Assembly: GCA_030699345.1 (NCBI GenBank)
Contig: JAUYMX010000198.1
Location: forward strand, 1 to 5,993
Direction: 5' to 3'
Length of the DNA: 5,993 nt
From: Methylococcaceae bacterium
GTDB lineage: Bacteria; Pseudomonadota; Gammaproteobacteria; Methylococcales; Methylomonadaceae
Part shown: positions 1 through 5,438 of the stretch, one piece after another
Position numbering within the stretch: position 1 is the first letter of the stretch
Layout: each line of letters opens with the position of its first letter
Made by a program: the position numbers and the translations under genes
Notes under the pieces: generated by a model
The model's input: the letters and a program-made list of their open reading frames with translations, nothing else
Databases searched by the model: none
What the model was told of the DNA's origin: nothing

Positions 1-576
1 ATCGGCGAGAATTTTTTCGGCAAGCTCGGTAGGATTTTGTTGCCCCATCACTGGCGAAAATAAAATCTGGCAGCGATCAGCAAGCGTGTATTCCGTCAGG
101 ATTTGTTTGGACCATTGATAATCTTCGTCACTGCCGATCACAAATTTGACCTGATCGTTAGCCGTTAGATGATCGATGTTTTGATATAAATTTTTGCTTA
201 ACTCACCGGAACTGGGCGTTTTAAGATCCATCACTTTAACAACACGCGGATCAACTTTAGATACATCCAGCGCACCACTGGTTTCCAGTGACACCTGATA
301 GCCCTGATCGGCTAATTTGCTCATCAATTCAATACAGGCTGGCTGAGCAAGCGGTTCGCCGCCAGTAACGGTAACGTAGAGTGTTGGATATTGTTTAACT
401 TGATCAAGGATCGCATTAATGTCCATCTTGCTACCGCCGGTAAAAGCATACGCGGTATCGCAATAAACACAGCGGAGCGGACAGCCGGTTAGTCGAATAA
501 ATACCGTCGGTAACCCGACGGTATTGGACTCACCTTGCAGCGAGTAAAAAATTTCGGTGATGCGTAACGAACCCAC
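1..576 (-). CDS. queE: QueE, 7-carboxy-7-deazaguanine synthase (3' end missing)
   Basis: QueE is a radical SAM enzyme that converts 6-carboxy-5,6,7,8-tetrahydropterin to 7-carboxy-7-deazaguanine, a step to preQ0 and queuosine. I translated 192 codons, running off the window at base 1; the family is usually about 215-225 residues, so the C-terminal end is missing. The product begins MGSLRITEIFYSLQGESNTV. It carries the iron-sulfur cluster motif CPLRCVYC (Cys32, Cys36, Cys39), the glycine-rich SAM motif TGGEPL (71-76), LETSG, MDLKTPSSGE and KFVIG, all typical of QueE. The start is GTG at 576-574: an in-frame TGA at 594-592 bars any longer form, and no ATG lies nearby. It is two bases after the cpoB TAA, without a clear ribosome binding site, so coupled translation is likely. 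The queE-after-cpoB order is also known from Pseudomonas. Confidence 0.95.
   Translation of the reverse strand, partial: MGSLRITEIFYSLQGESNTVGLPTVFIRLTGCPLRCVYCDTAYAFTGGSKMDINAILDQVKQYPTLYVTVTGGEPLAQPACIELMSKLADQGYQVSLETSGALDVSKVDPRVVKVMDLKTPSSGELSKNLYQNIDHLTANDQVKFVIGSDEDYQWSKQILTEYTLADRCQILFSPVMGQQNPTELAEKILAD
501..524. repeat. Perfect 10-bp inverted repeat inside queE
   Basis: ATACCGTCGG (501-510) and CCGACGGTAT (515-524) are exact reverse complements separated by four bases, TAAC. In the queE mRNA this gives a 10-bp stem with a GUUA loop, about 50 bases after the GTG start, followed by UUAUU. It overlaps codons 18-26 (TVGLPTV). Similar residues occur in other QueE proteins, so part of the symmetry may be a by-product of coding. 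The pairing is certain from the sequence; a function is not. Confidence 0.6.
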
Positions 577-578
577 AA

Positions 579-1472
579 TTAGCGAGAGGGTTCATTTTTT
601 GGTGGATCAATAAGAAGCAATTTCTTAGCGGCCAAGTGCGCAGCAGTTGAGTTTGGATACGCAACAGTTACTTTTGTTAAATAGTCACGTGCCTTAGCCG
701 GATTTTTTTGCTCAATCTCAATGTAGCCAAGCTTCAGCAGAGCATCCGGTACTTTGGCGCTGGCCGGATAATTATCCACCACTGCCGAAAATGCCTTGCG
801 AGCAGAATCAACATCCTGATTAACGCGATAAGCCTCACCTAACCAATACTGAGCGTTGCCTGCATACTCTCCTTTCGGATTTTTACTTAACAAGTCTTTA
901 AATTCAGTAATTGCTTGACTGGTATGGCCGTTTCGCAATGCATCATAAGCATGTTGATAAGGTTCTTTGGAATCGCCAGCGGCGGCAGGAGCTGGCTTTT
1001 GTTCTGCGGACTTATCCACAGCTGTAGGCGTCGCTGGCGCAACTGTTTTATTACCTTCGGTTTTATTGGCTTCAACCGCAGCAGCCGGTTCAGCAGCGGC
1101 GGCAGTCTCACTTTTTTCCAGATTAGAAGCTTGATCGCCAGCTTCACCAGTAGCTGGTTGAGCCGTACTTTCAAGCTTCTTTTCCAACACCTGTACACGC
1201 TCATCAAAATCGGCATACATAGTGCTCTGACGCTTTTTCATCTCAGTGATGAGGTAGGTTTGCTCCTCCACTTTGCCGGTTAATTGTTGCACTTCAGCCT
1301 GTAATTGCTCCAGTCTGCCCATCAACTCATACAGAGTAGTCGCCGACGCGGGTCTTGAAGAAGCAGGTGATCCCGCTGGATAAGTGGCATTATCAACTGC
1401 AGGCGGCAACGGTAAAGGCTCAGCGTTGACGCTGCTACAAGCAAGCAAAAGGAGGAGTAACCGGGATTTCAT
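579..1472 (-). CDS. cpoB: CpoB (YbgF), periplasmic coordinator of Tol and peptidoglycan synthesis
   Basis: CpoB is a periplasmic trimeric TPR protein. In E. coli it binds TolA and modulates PBP1B-LpoB activity, coordinating outer-membrane constriction with septal wall synthesis. The 297-residue product has an N-terminal signal sequence (MKSRLLLLLLACSSVNA, cleavage probable after Ala17) and a short Pro-rich segment. A coiled coil follows at about 46-100 (LYELMGRLEQLQAEVQQLTG), matching the YbgF trimerisation domain. Next is a low-complexity Ala/Pro/Glu/Lys linker at about 101-168. A C-terminal TPR domain at about 170-290 contains AYDALRNGHTSQAITEFKDLL, YWLGEAYRVNQDVDSARKAF and LLKLGYIEIEQKNPAKARDYL. 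The ATG follows the pal TAA directly, with AAGG about ten bases upstream. LLAC at residues 9-12 could also read as a weak lipobox. The E. coli protein is somewhat shorter (about 260); the long linker accounts for the difference. Confidence 0.94.
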   Translation of the reverse strand: MKSRLLLLLLACSSVNAEPLPLPPAVDNATYPAGSPASSRPASATTLYELMGRLEQLQAEVQQLTGKVEEQTYLITEMKKRQSTMYADFDERVQVLEKKLESTAQPATGEAGDQASNLEKSETAAAAEPAAAVEANKTEGNKTVAPATPTAVDKSAEQKPAPAAAGDSKEPYQHAYDALRNGHTSQAITEFKDLLSKNPKGEYAGNAQYWLGEAYRVNQDVDSARKAFSAVVDNYPASAKVPDALLKLGYIEIEQKNPAKARDYLTKVTVAYPNSTAAHLAAKKLLLIDPPKNEPSR

Positions 1473-2051
1473 TTATTGGCCTTGGTAAACCACTTCAACA
1501 CGACGGTTTAATTGCCAGGCAGATTCATCATGCCCCTCTGCAGCTGGTTTCTCTTCACCGTAACTAACAATTTCCAATTGAGCATCAGAAGCGCCTTGAG
1601 CTTTTAATAAATTAGCAACCGACTTAGCACGTTGCTCGCCCAAAGCAATATTATATTCACGGGAACCGCGTTCATCGGAATTCCCTTCCAAAACTACATG
1701 CTGTGCAGGGTGGGCGGCCAAATACTGTGCATGCGCTGCGATTACAGGTATAAAATCTTCCTGAACTTGGCTGCTATCGAGCATAAAGTAAATTGTTTGT
1801 TTAGATAATGGATTGTTAGGATCGCTAAATTCAGGCCCTAATCCACCCGCGCCATTACTGCCGTAACCGCCACCAATTGCCGAGCCATTAACGCCTGCCC
1901 CACCATTAAGTCCACTGGTAGAAGCGTCATTTAAACCACTTGCACTATTTTGGCTTCCGTCAGTCAGACTCTCGTCTTTATCATCAGAACACGCCGTTAA
2001 CATCATGGCACTTATTGCCAGTACTACTATTGTTTTGTTGAATTTCATCAT
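1473..2051 (-). CDS. pal: Pal, peptidoglycan-associated outer-membrane lipoprotein
   Basis: Pal tethers the outer membrane to peptidoglycan and is the outer-membrane partner of TolB and TolA. Numbering from the first ATG (192 residues), a lipoprotein signal peptide ends in the lipobox LTAC (18-21), with Cys21 as the lipidated residue. Ser22 at +2 is compatible with Lol sorting to the outer membrane. A Ser/Asn/Gly-rich linker (about 30-75) follows, then the OmpA-like domain (about 83-190). That domain contains EGNSDERGSREYNIALGEQRAK, in which Asp126 and Arg141 fit the conserved diaminopimelate-contacting Asp and Arg of OmpA_C domains. It also has an NRRVEV end motif (182-187). Asn124 replaces the His usual in gammaproteobacterial Pal (GHADERG); I recall Asn as common in beta-proteobacteria. 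The linker is notably rich in glycine. The start may be the second ATG (2048). The stop TAA touches the cpoB ATG. Confidence 0.96.
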   Translation of the reverse strand: MMKFNKTIVVLAISAMMLTACSDDKDESLTDGSQNSASGLNDASTSGLNGGAGVNGSAIGGGYGSNGAGGLGPEFSDPNNPLSKQTIYFMLDSSQVQEDFIPVIAAHAQYLAAHPAQHVVLEGNSDERGSREYNIALGEQRAKSVANLLKAQGASDAQLEIVSYGEEKPAAEGHDESAWQLNRRVEVVYQGQ

Positions 2052-2054
2052 CTT

Positions 2055-2057
2055 TCC
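2055..2057 (-). promoter_or_regulatory. Ribosome binding site of pal, decides between two ATGs
   Basis: The tolB-pal gap ends GGAAAG directly before ATGATG. GGA (2057-2055) is only three bases from the first ATG but six from the second (2048-2046), so the second ATG is the more likely true start and Pal would lack the first methionine. The other 30 bases of the gap are AT-rich and show no hairpin. Confidence 0.45.
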
Positions 2058-2087
2058 AAAAAATTAATTACTAAAAAACCAATTCGA

Positions 2088-3371
2088 CTAAGGTGCCCAT
2101 GCGGGTTCGCGAACTTCGCTGCTATCAAACACCAATTTTTGTTGCATTTTACCATCTATCGACACAGCCGATAAGTAACCCGTGCCGCCTTTTTTAGAAG
2201 CGTACAAAATCAAACTACCGTTAGGTGCGAAACTCGGGGACTCATCAGAGGGCCCTGATGTTAATACATTGATAGAGCGAGTCGCCATATCCATGATAGC
2301 AATACGATAACCACCACCGTTAGAATGCACCATGGCGATATTTTTACCATCGGGTGAAAAACTAGCCCGAGCGTTATAACTGCCGGTAAAAGTCAGACGT
2401 TTTTCTTCGCCGCCTTGGCTAGGCACGATATATAACTGCGGTTTGCCACCTCTATCCGAAGTAAACACAATACTGCCGCCATCGGGTGACCAGGTCGGCT
2501 CAGTATCAATGGCAAAGCTTTTGGTCAATTTAACCAAAGAACGTGTTGCCAAATTCAATACATAAATGTCAGGACTGCCATCTTTTGACAATGTTACCGC
2601 TAATTTTGAACCATCAGGCGACCATGAAGGCGCACCGTTGATACCACGAAACTCAGCCACTCTCTGCCGTTCACCGGTCGCCAGTGTTTGGATATAAATT
2701 GCCGCATTCTTTTTCTCGAAAGAGACATAAGCGAGTTTTCTACCATCGGGCGACCATGATGGGGACATTAACGGCTCTATTGAAGAAGCAATCGTTTGCG
2801 CAGTAAAGCCATCCGCATCGGCAACTTGTAATCTATGCGTGCTTTGCTTACCTTGCTTGCTGCTTGTAATGTAAGAGATACGGCCGCTGAATACGCCTTT
2901 TTTTCCAGTTAATTTTTCAAAAATCAAATCGCTGATATGGTGAGCAGTACGACGCAAATCTTCCGCAGATGAATTCATCCGGTAACCCAGCAATTGCGTG
3001 CCTTTATAAACATCAAACAACTGAAACTGGACAGTGTATTGACCGCCGCTTTCCGTGACTTGGCCGATCACCATGTAATTTTGGTTTATCGCCTGCCAAT
3101 CTTTGAAATTAATGGCTTCTGCAGTGCTGGGTTTGCCCGGCATATTTTGCCGATCCAGCATTTTAAAATAACCGCTACGCCCCAAATCGGCATTAACGAC
3201 AAAGCTCACATCGACCGGCACACCTGCCGCGCCTTGCATTGCAAAAGGCACTACAGAAACGGGTAGCGCGCTTTCTATGCCTTCCGTAATTTCAATGGTC
3301 AACTCTGCAGAACTATTGACGCTATAAAACGCCAACAAGACGCTCACAAATATTATTTTAAAAAAATTCAC
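2088..3371 (-). CDS. tolB: TolB, periplasmic beta-propeller of the Tol-Pal system
   Basis: TolB is a soluble periplasmic protein that binds Pal through its propeller and TolA through its N-terminus. The 427-residue product starts at GTG (3371), supported by the AGAGG site and by the signal peptide beginning at once (NFFKIIFVSVLLAFYSVNSSA, cleavage probably after Ala22). The mature protein begins ELTIEITEGIESALPVSVVPF, which aligns with the E. coli TolB N-terminus that acts as the TolA-binding TolB box. Residues about 23-160 form the N-terminal alpha/beta domain. Residues about 161-427 form the propeller, with repeats marked by WSPDG at 206, 250 and 294, FSPDG at 338, FAPNG at 381 and a final WAP at 425. 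The length is normal (E. coli about 430). The stop is TAG, 36 bases before pal. Nothing is broken. Confidence 0.97.
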   Translation of the reverse strand: MNFFKIIFVSVLLAFYSVNSSAELTIEITEGIESALPVSVVPFAMQGAAGVPVDVSFVVNADLGRSGYFKMLDRQNMPGKPSTAEAINFKDWQAINQNYMVIGQVTESGGQYTVQFQLFDVYKGTQLLGYRMNSSAEDLRRTAHHISDLIFEKLTGKKGVFSGRISYITSSKQGKQSTHRLQVADADGFTAQTIASSIEPLMSPSWSPDGRKLAYVSFEKKNAAIYIQTLATGERQRVAEFRGINGAPSWSPDGSKLAVTLSKDGSPDIYVLNLATRSLVKLTKSFAIDTEPTWSPDGGSIVFTSDRGGKPQLYIVPSQGGEEKRLTFTGSYNARASFSPDGKNIAMVHSNGGGYRIAIMDMATRSINVLTSGPSDESPSFAPNGSLILYASKKGGTGYLSAVSIDGKMQQKLVFDSSEVREPAWAP

Positions 3372-3450
3372 GGACCACCTCTGGTAAACCTACCGAAAAA
3401 ATAACAACTCCATAATCAAAACCAACTAACCGCTATAAAAGTATGCTCGG
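3372..3450 (-). promoter_or_regulatory. tolA-tolB intergenic region, candidate internal promoter
   Basis: This 79-base gap is the only sizeable one in the window; all other junctions overlap or are at most 36 bases. It is AT-rich. Weak sigma-70-like boxes can be drawn at 3439-3434 (TTTATA) and 3417-3412 (GATTAT) with a 16-base spacer, each matching the consensus at 4 of 6 positions. A competing pair is TTGGTT (3425-3420) with TATTTT (3403-3398). In E. coli the cluster has been described as two transcription units, the second starting at tolB, so a promoter here is plausible, but the sequence does not prove one. Confidence 0.25.
3378..3382 (-). promoter_or_regulatory. Ribosome binding site of tolB
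   Basis: AGAGG lies six bases upstream of the GTG at 3371-3369. It is the best Shine-Dalgarno sequence in the window and decides in favour of this GTG start. The core sits in the loop of a possible 4-bp hairpin (ACCA-GAGG-TGGT), which is too short to claim a regulatory role. Confidence 0.7.
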
Positions 3451-3453
3451 TTA
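3427..3453 (-). other. Short imperfect stem-loop over the tolA stop codon
   Basis: In the mRNA sense, TAACCG (3453-3448, including the tolA stop codon) can pair with CGGTTA (3432-3427), a perfect 6-bp stem with 15 bases between, inside which ATA and TAT may also pair. A T-rich run (3404-3396, TTATTTTTT) follows only about 22 bases later. It is therefore not a normal intrinsic terminator, in which the T-run abuts the stem. It could be an RNA processing or partial attenuation element, or nothing. Confidence 0.2.
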
Positions 3454-5016
3454 TCTGGGCTTAAATTCGAACACAAACGATCTAAAATCTTTACCAAGCT
3501 CTTTATCTGACGGTACAGGTAGTGGCGATGCTTTATTAACCGCATTTTCAGCAGACCTGTCGAAAACCTCATCGCCACTGCTTGTCACTACTTGCGCATC
3601 GACAACGGTACCATCGGACATTAATTTAACGCGAATGGTGCATTTGATTCCAGTCGCTTCAGCAGGGCGAATCCAGCTATTCTCAACTTTACGTTTAATA
3701 GCGGCCATTGCCTCAGCCATCACTTGTTTATTTTGTTCTGCTTTAATTTTCGCAGCTTCGGCTTTTTCAGCTGCAGCTTTGGCAGCTTTTTCCGCTTCTG
3801 CTTTTAATCTTGCAGTTTCTGCCTGCTCAGCGGCAATTTTAGCAGCCTGGGCTTTCTCAGCTTCTGCCTTGGCGGCAGCTTCCGCTTTGGCTTTCGCCGC
3901 GGCCTCGGTTTTCGCTTTGGCAGCAGCTTCCGCCTTTTCAGCCTCTGCCTTAGCTTTGGCTTGGGCGGCCGCTTCAGCTTTAGCTTTCTCGGCATCGGCT
4001 TTTGCTTTAGCCGCTGCCTCAGCCTTTGCCTGAACAGCTGCTTCTGCCTTTGCTTTTGCTGCGGCCGCGGCTTTTTCTTTGGCTGCTTCTGCTTTAGCCT
4101 TTTCTATTTCTTGCTGTTTCGCTTCGGCTTTAGCTTTCGCGGCGGCATCGGCTTTTTCTTTAGCTGCCTCGGCCTTTTCAGCCTCTGCCTTCGCTTTGGC
4201 TTGCTCGGCTGCTTCGGCTTTAGTCTTTTCTGCTTCAGCCTGCTTTGCTTTAGCTGCAGCTTCTGCTTTTTCTTTGGCCTCTTCAGCTTTAGCTTTCGCG
4301 GCAGCCTCAGCCTTTTCTTTCAATGCCTCCGCCTTAGCTTTGGCTTGCTCGGCCGCTTCAGCTTTGGCCTTTTCTACTTCTTGCTGTTTTGCTTCAGCTT
4401 TAGCTTTCGCAGCGGCTTCGGCTTTTTCTTTCACTGCTTCTGCTTTTTCAGCCTCTGCTTTTTCTTTAGCCTCTTCGGCCTTAGCTTTCGCGGCAGCCTC
4501 AGCTTTTTCTTTGATTGCCTCTGCCTTGGCTTTTTCCTGGGCGGCTGCTGCAGCTTTAGCTTTCTCCACTTCAACCTGTTTAGCTTTAGCTGCAGCTTCT
4601 GCTTTCTCTTTGGCCGCTTCGACTTTTTCAGCTTCTATAGCCTTGGCTTTTGCAGCGGTGACTCTCTCAGCTTCGGCTTGTTTAGCTGCCTCTTGGGCCT
4701 TTGCAAGGGCGTTGGCTTTTTCAGCGGCTGCTTTGGCCGCGATGTCTTCCTGCTCTTGCTCGACAGGCTTTTGCACGACAGGCTCTTCTACTGGCGGTTG
4801 CTCTTGCTTCGCAGGCTCTGCTGTCGGCTCACTCACTGTTTCTGACTGAGTTTCCTCAACAACAGACGCATGAATAATTTCTGTCTCTGGTTGATTGTCT
4901 ACTCGAGCAGGCTTAATTAAGGCACTTAAGGCAAACAAACCTAAAAGCGTAAGATGCAGCGATAACGCTAAGGCAAATGGCTTCGATAATTTTTTGGGAG
5001 AACTATCCGGAGTCAT
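3451..5016 (-). CDS. tolA: TolA, energy-transducing periplasm-spanning protein, long form
   Basis: TolA carries motor energy from TolQR across the periplasm to TolB and Pal. The 521-residue product has the three family domains. First is a short cytoplasmic tail and one transmembrane helix at about residues 13-34, holding His21, which fits the conserved TM histidine of TolA/TonB. Second is a Pro/Glu/Gln-rich stretch (about 40-90) followed by a very long Ala/Lys/Glu helical region (about 91-430). Third is a compact C-terminal domain (about 431-521) with the motifs SWIRP, KCTIRVKL, SDGTVVDAQVV, SSGDEVFDRSAENAV and a FEFKPR end. E. coli TolA has 421 residues, and the extra length here is in the helical region. 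Cys459 is the only cysteine, whereas E. coli TolA domain III has a disulphide. The ATG overlaps the tolR stop by one base (TAATG) without a clear ribosome binding site, suggesting coupled translation. The + strand open frames over this gene are shadows of its repetitive codons. Confidence 0.96.
   Translation of the reverse strand: MTPDSSPKKLSKPFALALSLHLTLLGLFALSALIKPARVDNQPETEIIHASVVEETQSETVSEPTAEPAKQEQPPVEEPVVQKPVEQEQEDIAAKAAAEKANALAKAQEAAKQAEAERVTAAKAKAIEAEKVEAAKEKAEAAAKAKQVEVEKAKAAAAAQEKAKAEAIKEKAEAAAKAKAEEAKEKAEAEKAEAVKEKAEAAAKAKAEAKQQEVEKAKAEAAEQAKAKAEALKEKAEAAAKAKAEEAKEKAEAAAKAKQAEAEKTKAEAAEQAKAKAEAEKAEAAKEKADAAAKAKAEAKQQEIEKAKAEAAKEKAAAAAKAKAEAAVQAKAEAAAKAKADAEKAKAEAAAQAKAKAEAEKAEAAAKAKTEAAAKAKAEAAAKAEAEKAQAAKIAAEQAETARLKAEAEKAAKAAAEKAEAAKIKAEQNKQVMAEAMAAIKRKVENSWIRPAEATGIKCTIRVKLMSDGTVVDAQVVTSSGDEVFDRSAENAVNKASPLPVPSDKELGKDFRSFVFEFKPR
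4087..4460 (-). repeat. Internal duplication in tolA, 270-base offset
   Basis: Two copies of a distinctive block within the tolA helix lie 270 bases (90 codons) apart: residues 187-220 (bases 4357-4458) and 277-310 (bases 4087-4188). Both run AEAEKAEA, then KEKA, AAAKAKAEAKQQE, V or I, and EKAKAEAA. Aligning bases 4091-4190 with 4361-4460 by eye, I count 12 mismatches in 100 positions, many of them synonymous. The KQQE signature breaks the simple Ala/Lys/Glu pattern, so this looks like segmental duplication rather than chance low-complexity similarity. Confidence 0.75.
4258..4530 (-). repeat. Internal duplication in tolA, 192-base offset
   Basis: A second repeated block in tolA comprises residues 164-189 (bases 4450-4527) and 228-253 (bases 4258-4335), 64 codons apart. 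Both read KAEA, I or L, KEKAEAAAKAKAEEAKEKAEA, differing at one residue (Ile168 against Leu232). Comparing bases 4451-4530 with 4259-4338 by eye gives 9 mismatches in 80. Because this pair interleaves with the 270-base pair, the region probably grew by more than one unequal recombination or slippage event. Confidence 0.7.
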
Positions 5017-5438
5017 TATTCGTCAGACTTAGTCATCAATCCAACACTAGGCACGCCTGCGTTTTTTAGTTTCGCCATCACTGTCACTACAGTTCCATAG
5101 TCAACAGCTTTGTCGGCATTAATCAATACCTGCGTTCCAGGCTTACTAGCTATAGTGGCGGCTACCCGTGGGTAAATGTCTTCAACTTGCACGGATTCAT
5201 CGTTACCATCACCAACATTTAGGAAGTACTGACCACCCTGCTGTATCGACACCACAATAGGTGGCTCATCTTTGGATTCAACTGTTGCAGATTGGGTTTG
5301 CGGTAGCTCGACTTCTACGCCGGTTTGCAGCATGGGCGTGGTAATCATAAAAATAATCAACAACACCAAGGTAACGTCAATGTAGGGAACAACATTGATT
5401 TCAGCCATGGGTTTTCTACGATGGCCTTTTCTGCTCAT
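5016..5438 (-). CDS. tolR: TolR, Tol-Pal motor subunit
   Basis: TolR is the ExbD/MotB-like partner of TolQ, anchored in the inner membrane with a periplasmic domain that can contact peptidoglycan. The 140-residue product is close to the E. coli length (142). A short basic cytoplasmic N-terminus (SRKGHRRKP) is followed by one transmembrane helix at about residues 14-34. That helix contains NVVPYIDVTLVLLIIFM, in which Asp21 matches the essential proton-carrying aspartate of the TolR/ExbD family. The periplasmic part (about 40-140) ends with the typical stretch INADKAVDYGTVVTVMAKLKN. The start ATG lies inside the tolQ stop (ATGA) and the stop TAA shares one base with the tolA ATG (TAATG). tolQ, tolR and tolA are therefore very likely translated as a coupled set. 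No Shine-Dalgarno sequence is obvious. Confidence 0.97.
   Translation of the reverse strand: MSRKGHRRKPMAEINVVPYIDVTLVLLIIFMITTPMLQTGVEVELPQTQSATVESKDEPPIVVSIQQGGQYFLNVGDGNDESVQVEDIYPRVAATIASKPGTQVLINADKAVDYGTVVTVMAKLKNAGVPSVGLMTKSDE

Larger units (their letters stand above)
3727..4746 (-). repeat. Low-complexity Ala/Lys/Glu helical repeat region of tolA
   Basis: About 340 codons (residues 91-430) use almost only Ala, Lys, Glu and Gln, in variants of KAEAAAKAKAEAEKAKAEAA. This is the TolA domain II long helix. At about 0.15 nm per residue in a continuous alpha helix it would be roughly 50 nm long, so it is probably partly bundled or broken rather than one straight rod. Repeats are imperfect at the DNA level, with mixed synonymous codons, so this is an old, diverged repeat rather than a fresh tandem expansion. 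Low complexity explains the long stop-free frames on the opposite strand. Confidence 0.9.

Noticed and set aside
2090..2770. Recurring CCATCGGG-type DNA words considered as a dispersed binding site.
   Set aside because: They are the reverse complement of codons for the WSPDG motif repeated in the TolB propeller.
3390..3413. A 7-codon mini-ORF (MELLFFR) in the tolA-tolB gap, as a possible leader peptide.
   Set aside because: No ribosome binding site precedes it, there is no regulatory codon run, and short ORFs of this size are expected by chance.
3443..4033. A + strand open frame of 196 codons opposite the 3' end of tolA.
   Set aside because: Same shadow effect; it runs against a gene with clear family motifs and turns into an Ala/Ser-rich repeat.
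3727..4746. Repeat-dense region considered as a CRISPR array or tandem repeat element.
   Set aside because: Repeats are codon-phased, imperfect and within one reading frame, with no constant repeat and spacer pattern; they encode the TolA helix.
3961..4849. Long open frames on the + strand opposite tolA (256 and 294 codons, rich in Ala/Ser/Phe or Phe/Cys/Ser).
   Set aside because: They are mirror images of the Ala/Lys/Glu codon repeats: stops on the other strand would require Leu TTA/CTA or Ser TCA triplets, which are rare there. Their composition is what the reversed repeat predicts, and there is no independent start signal.
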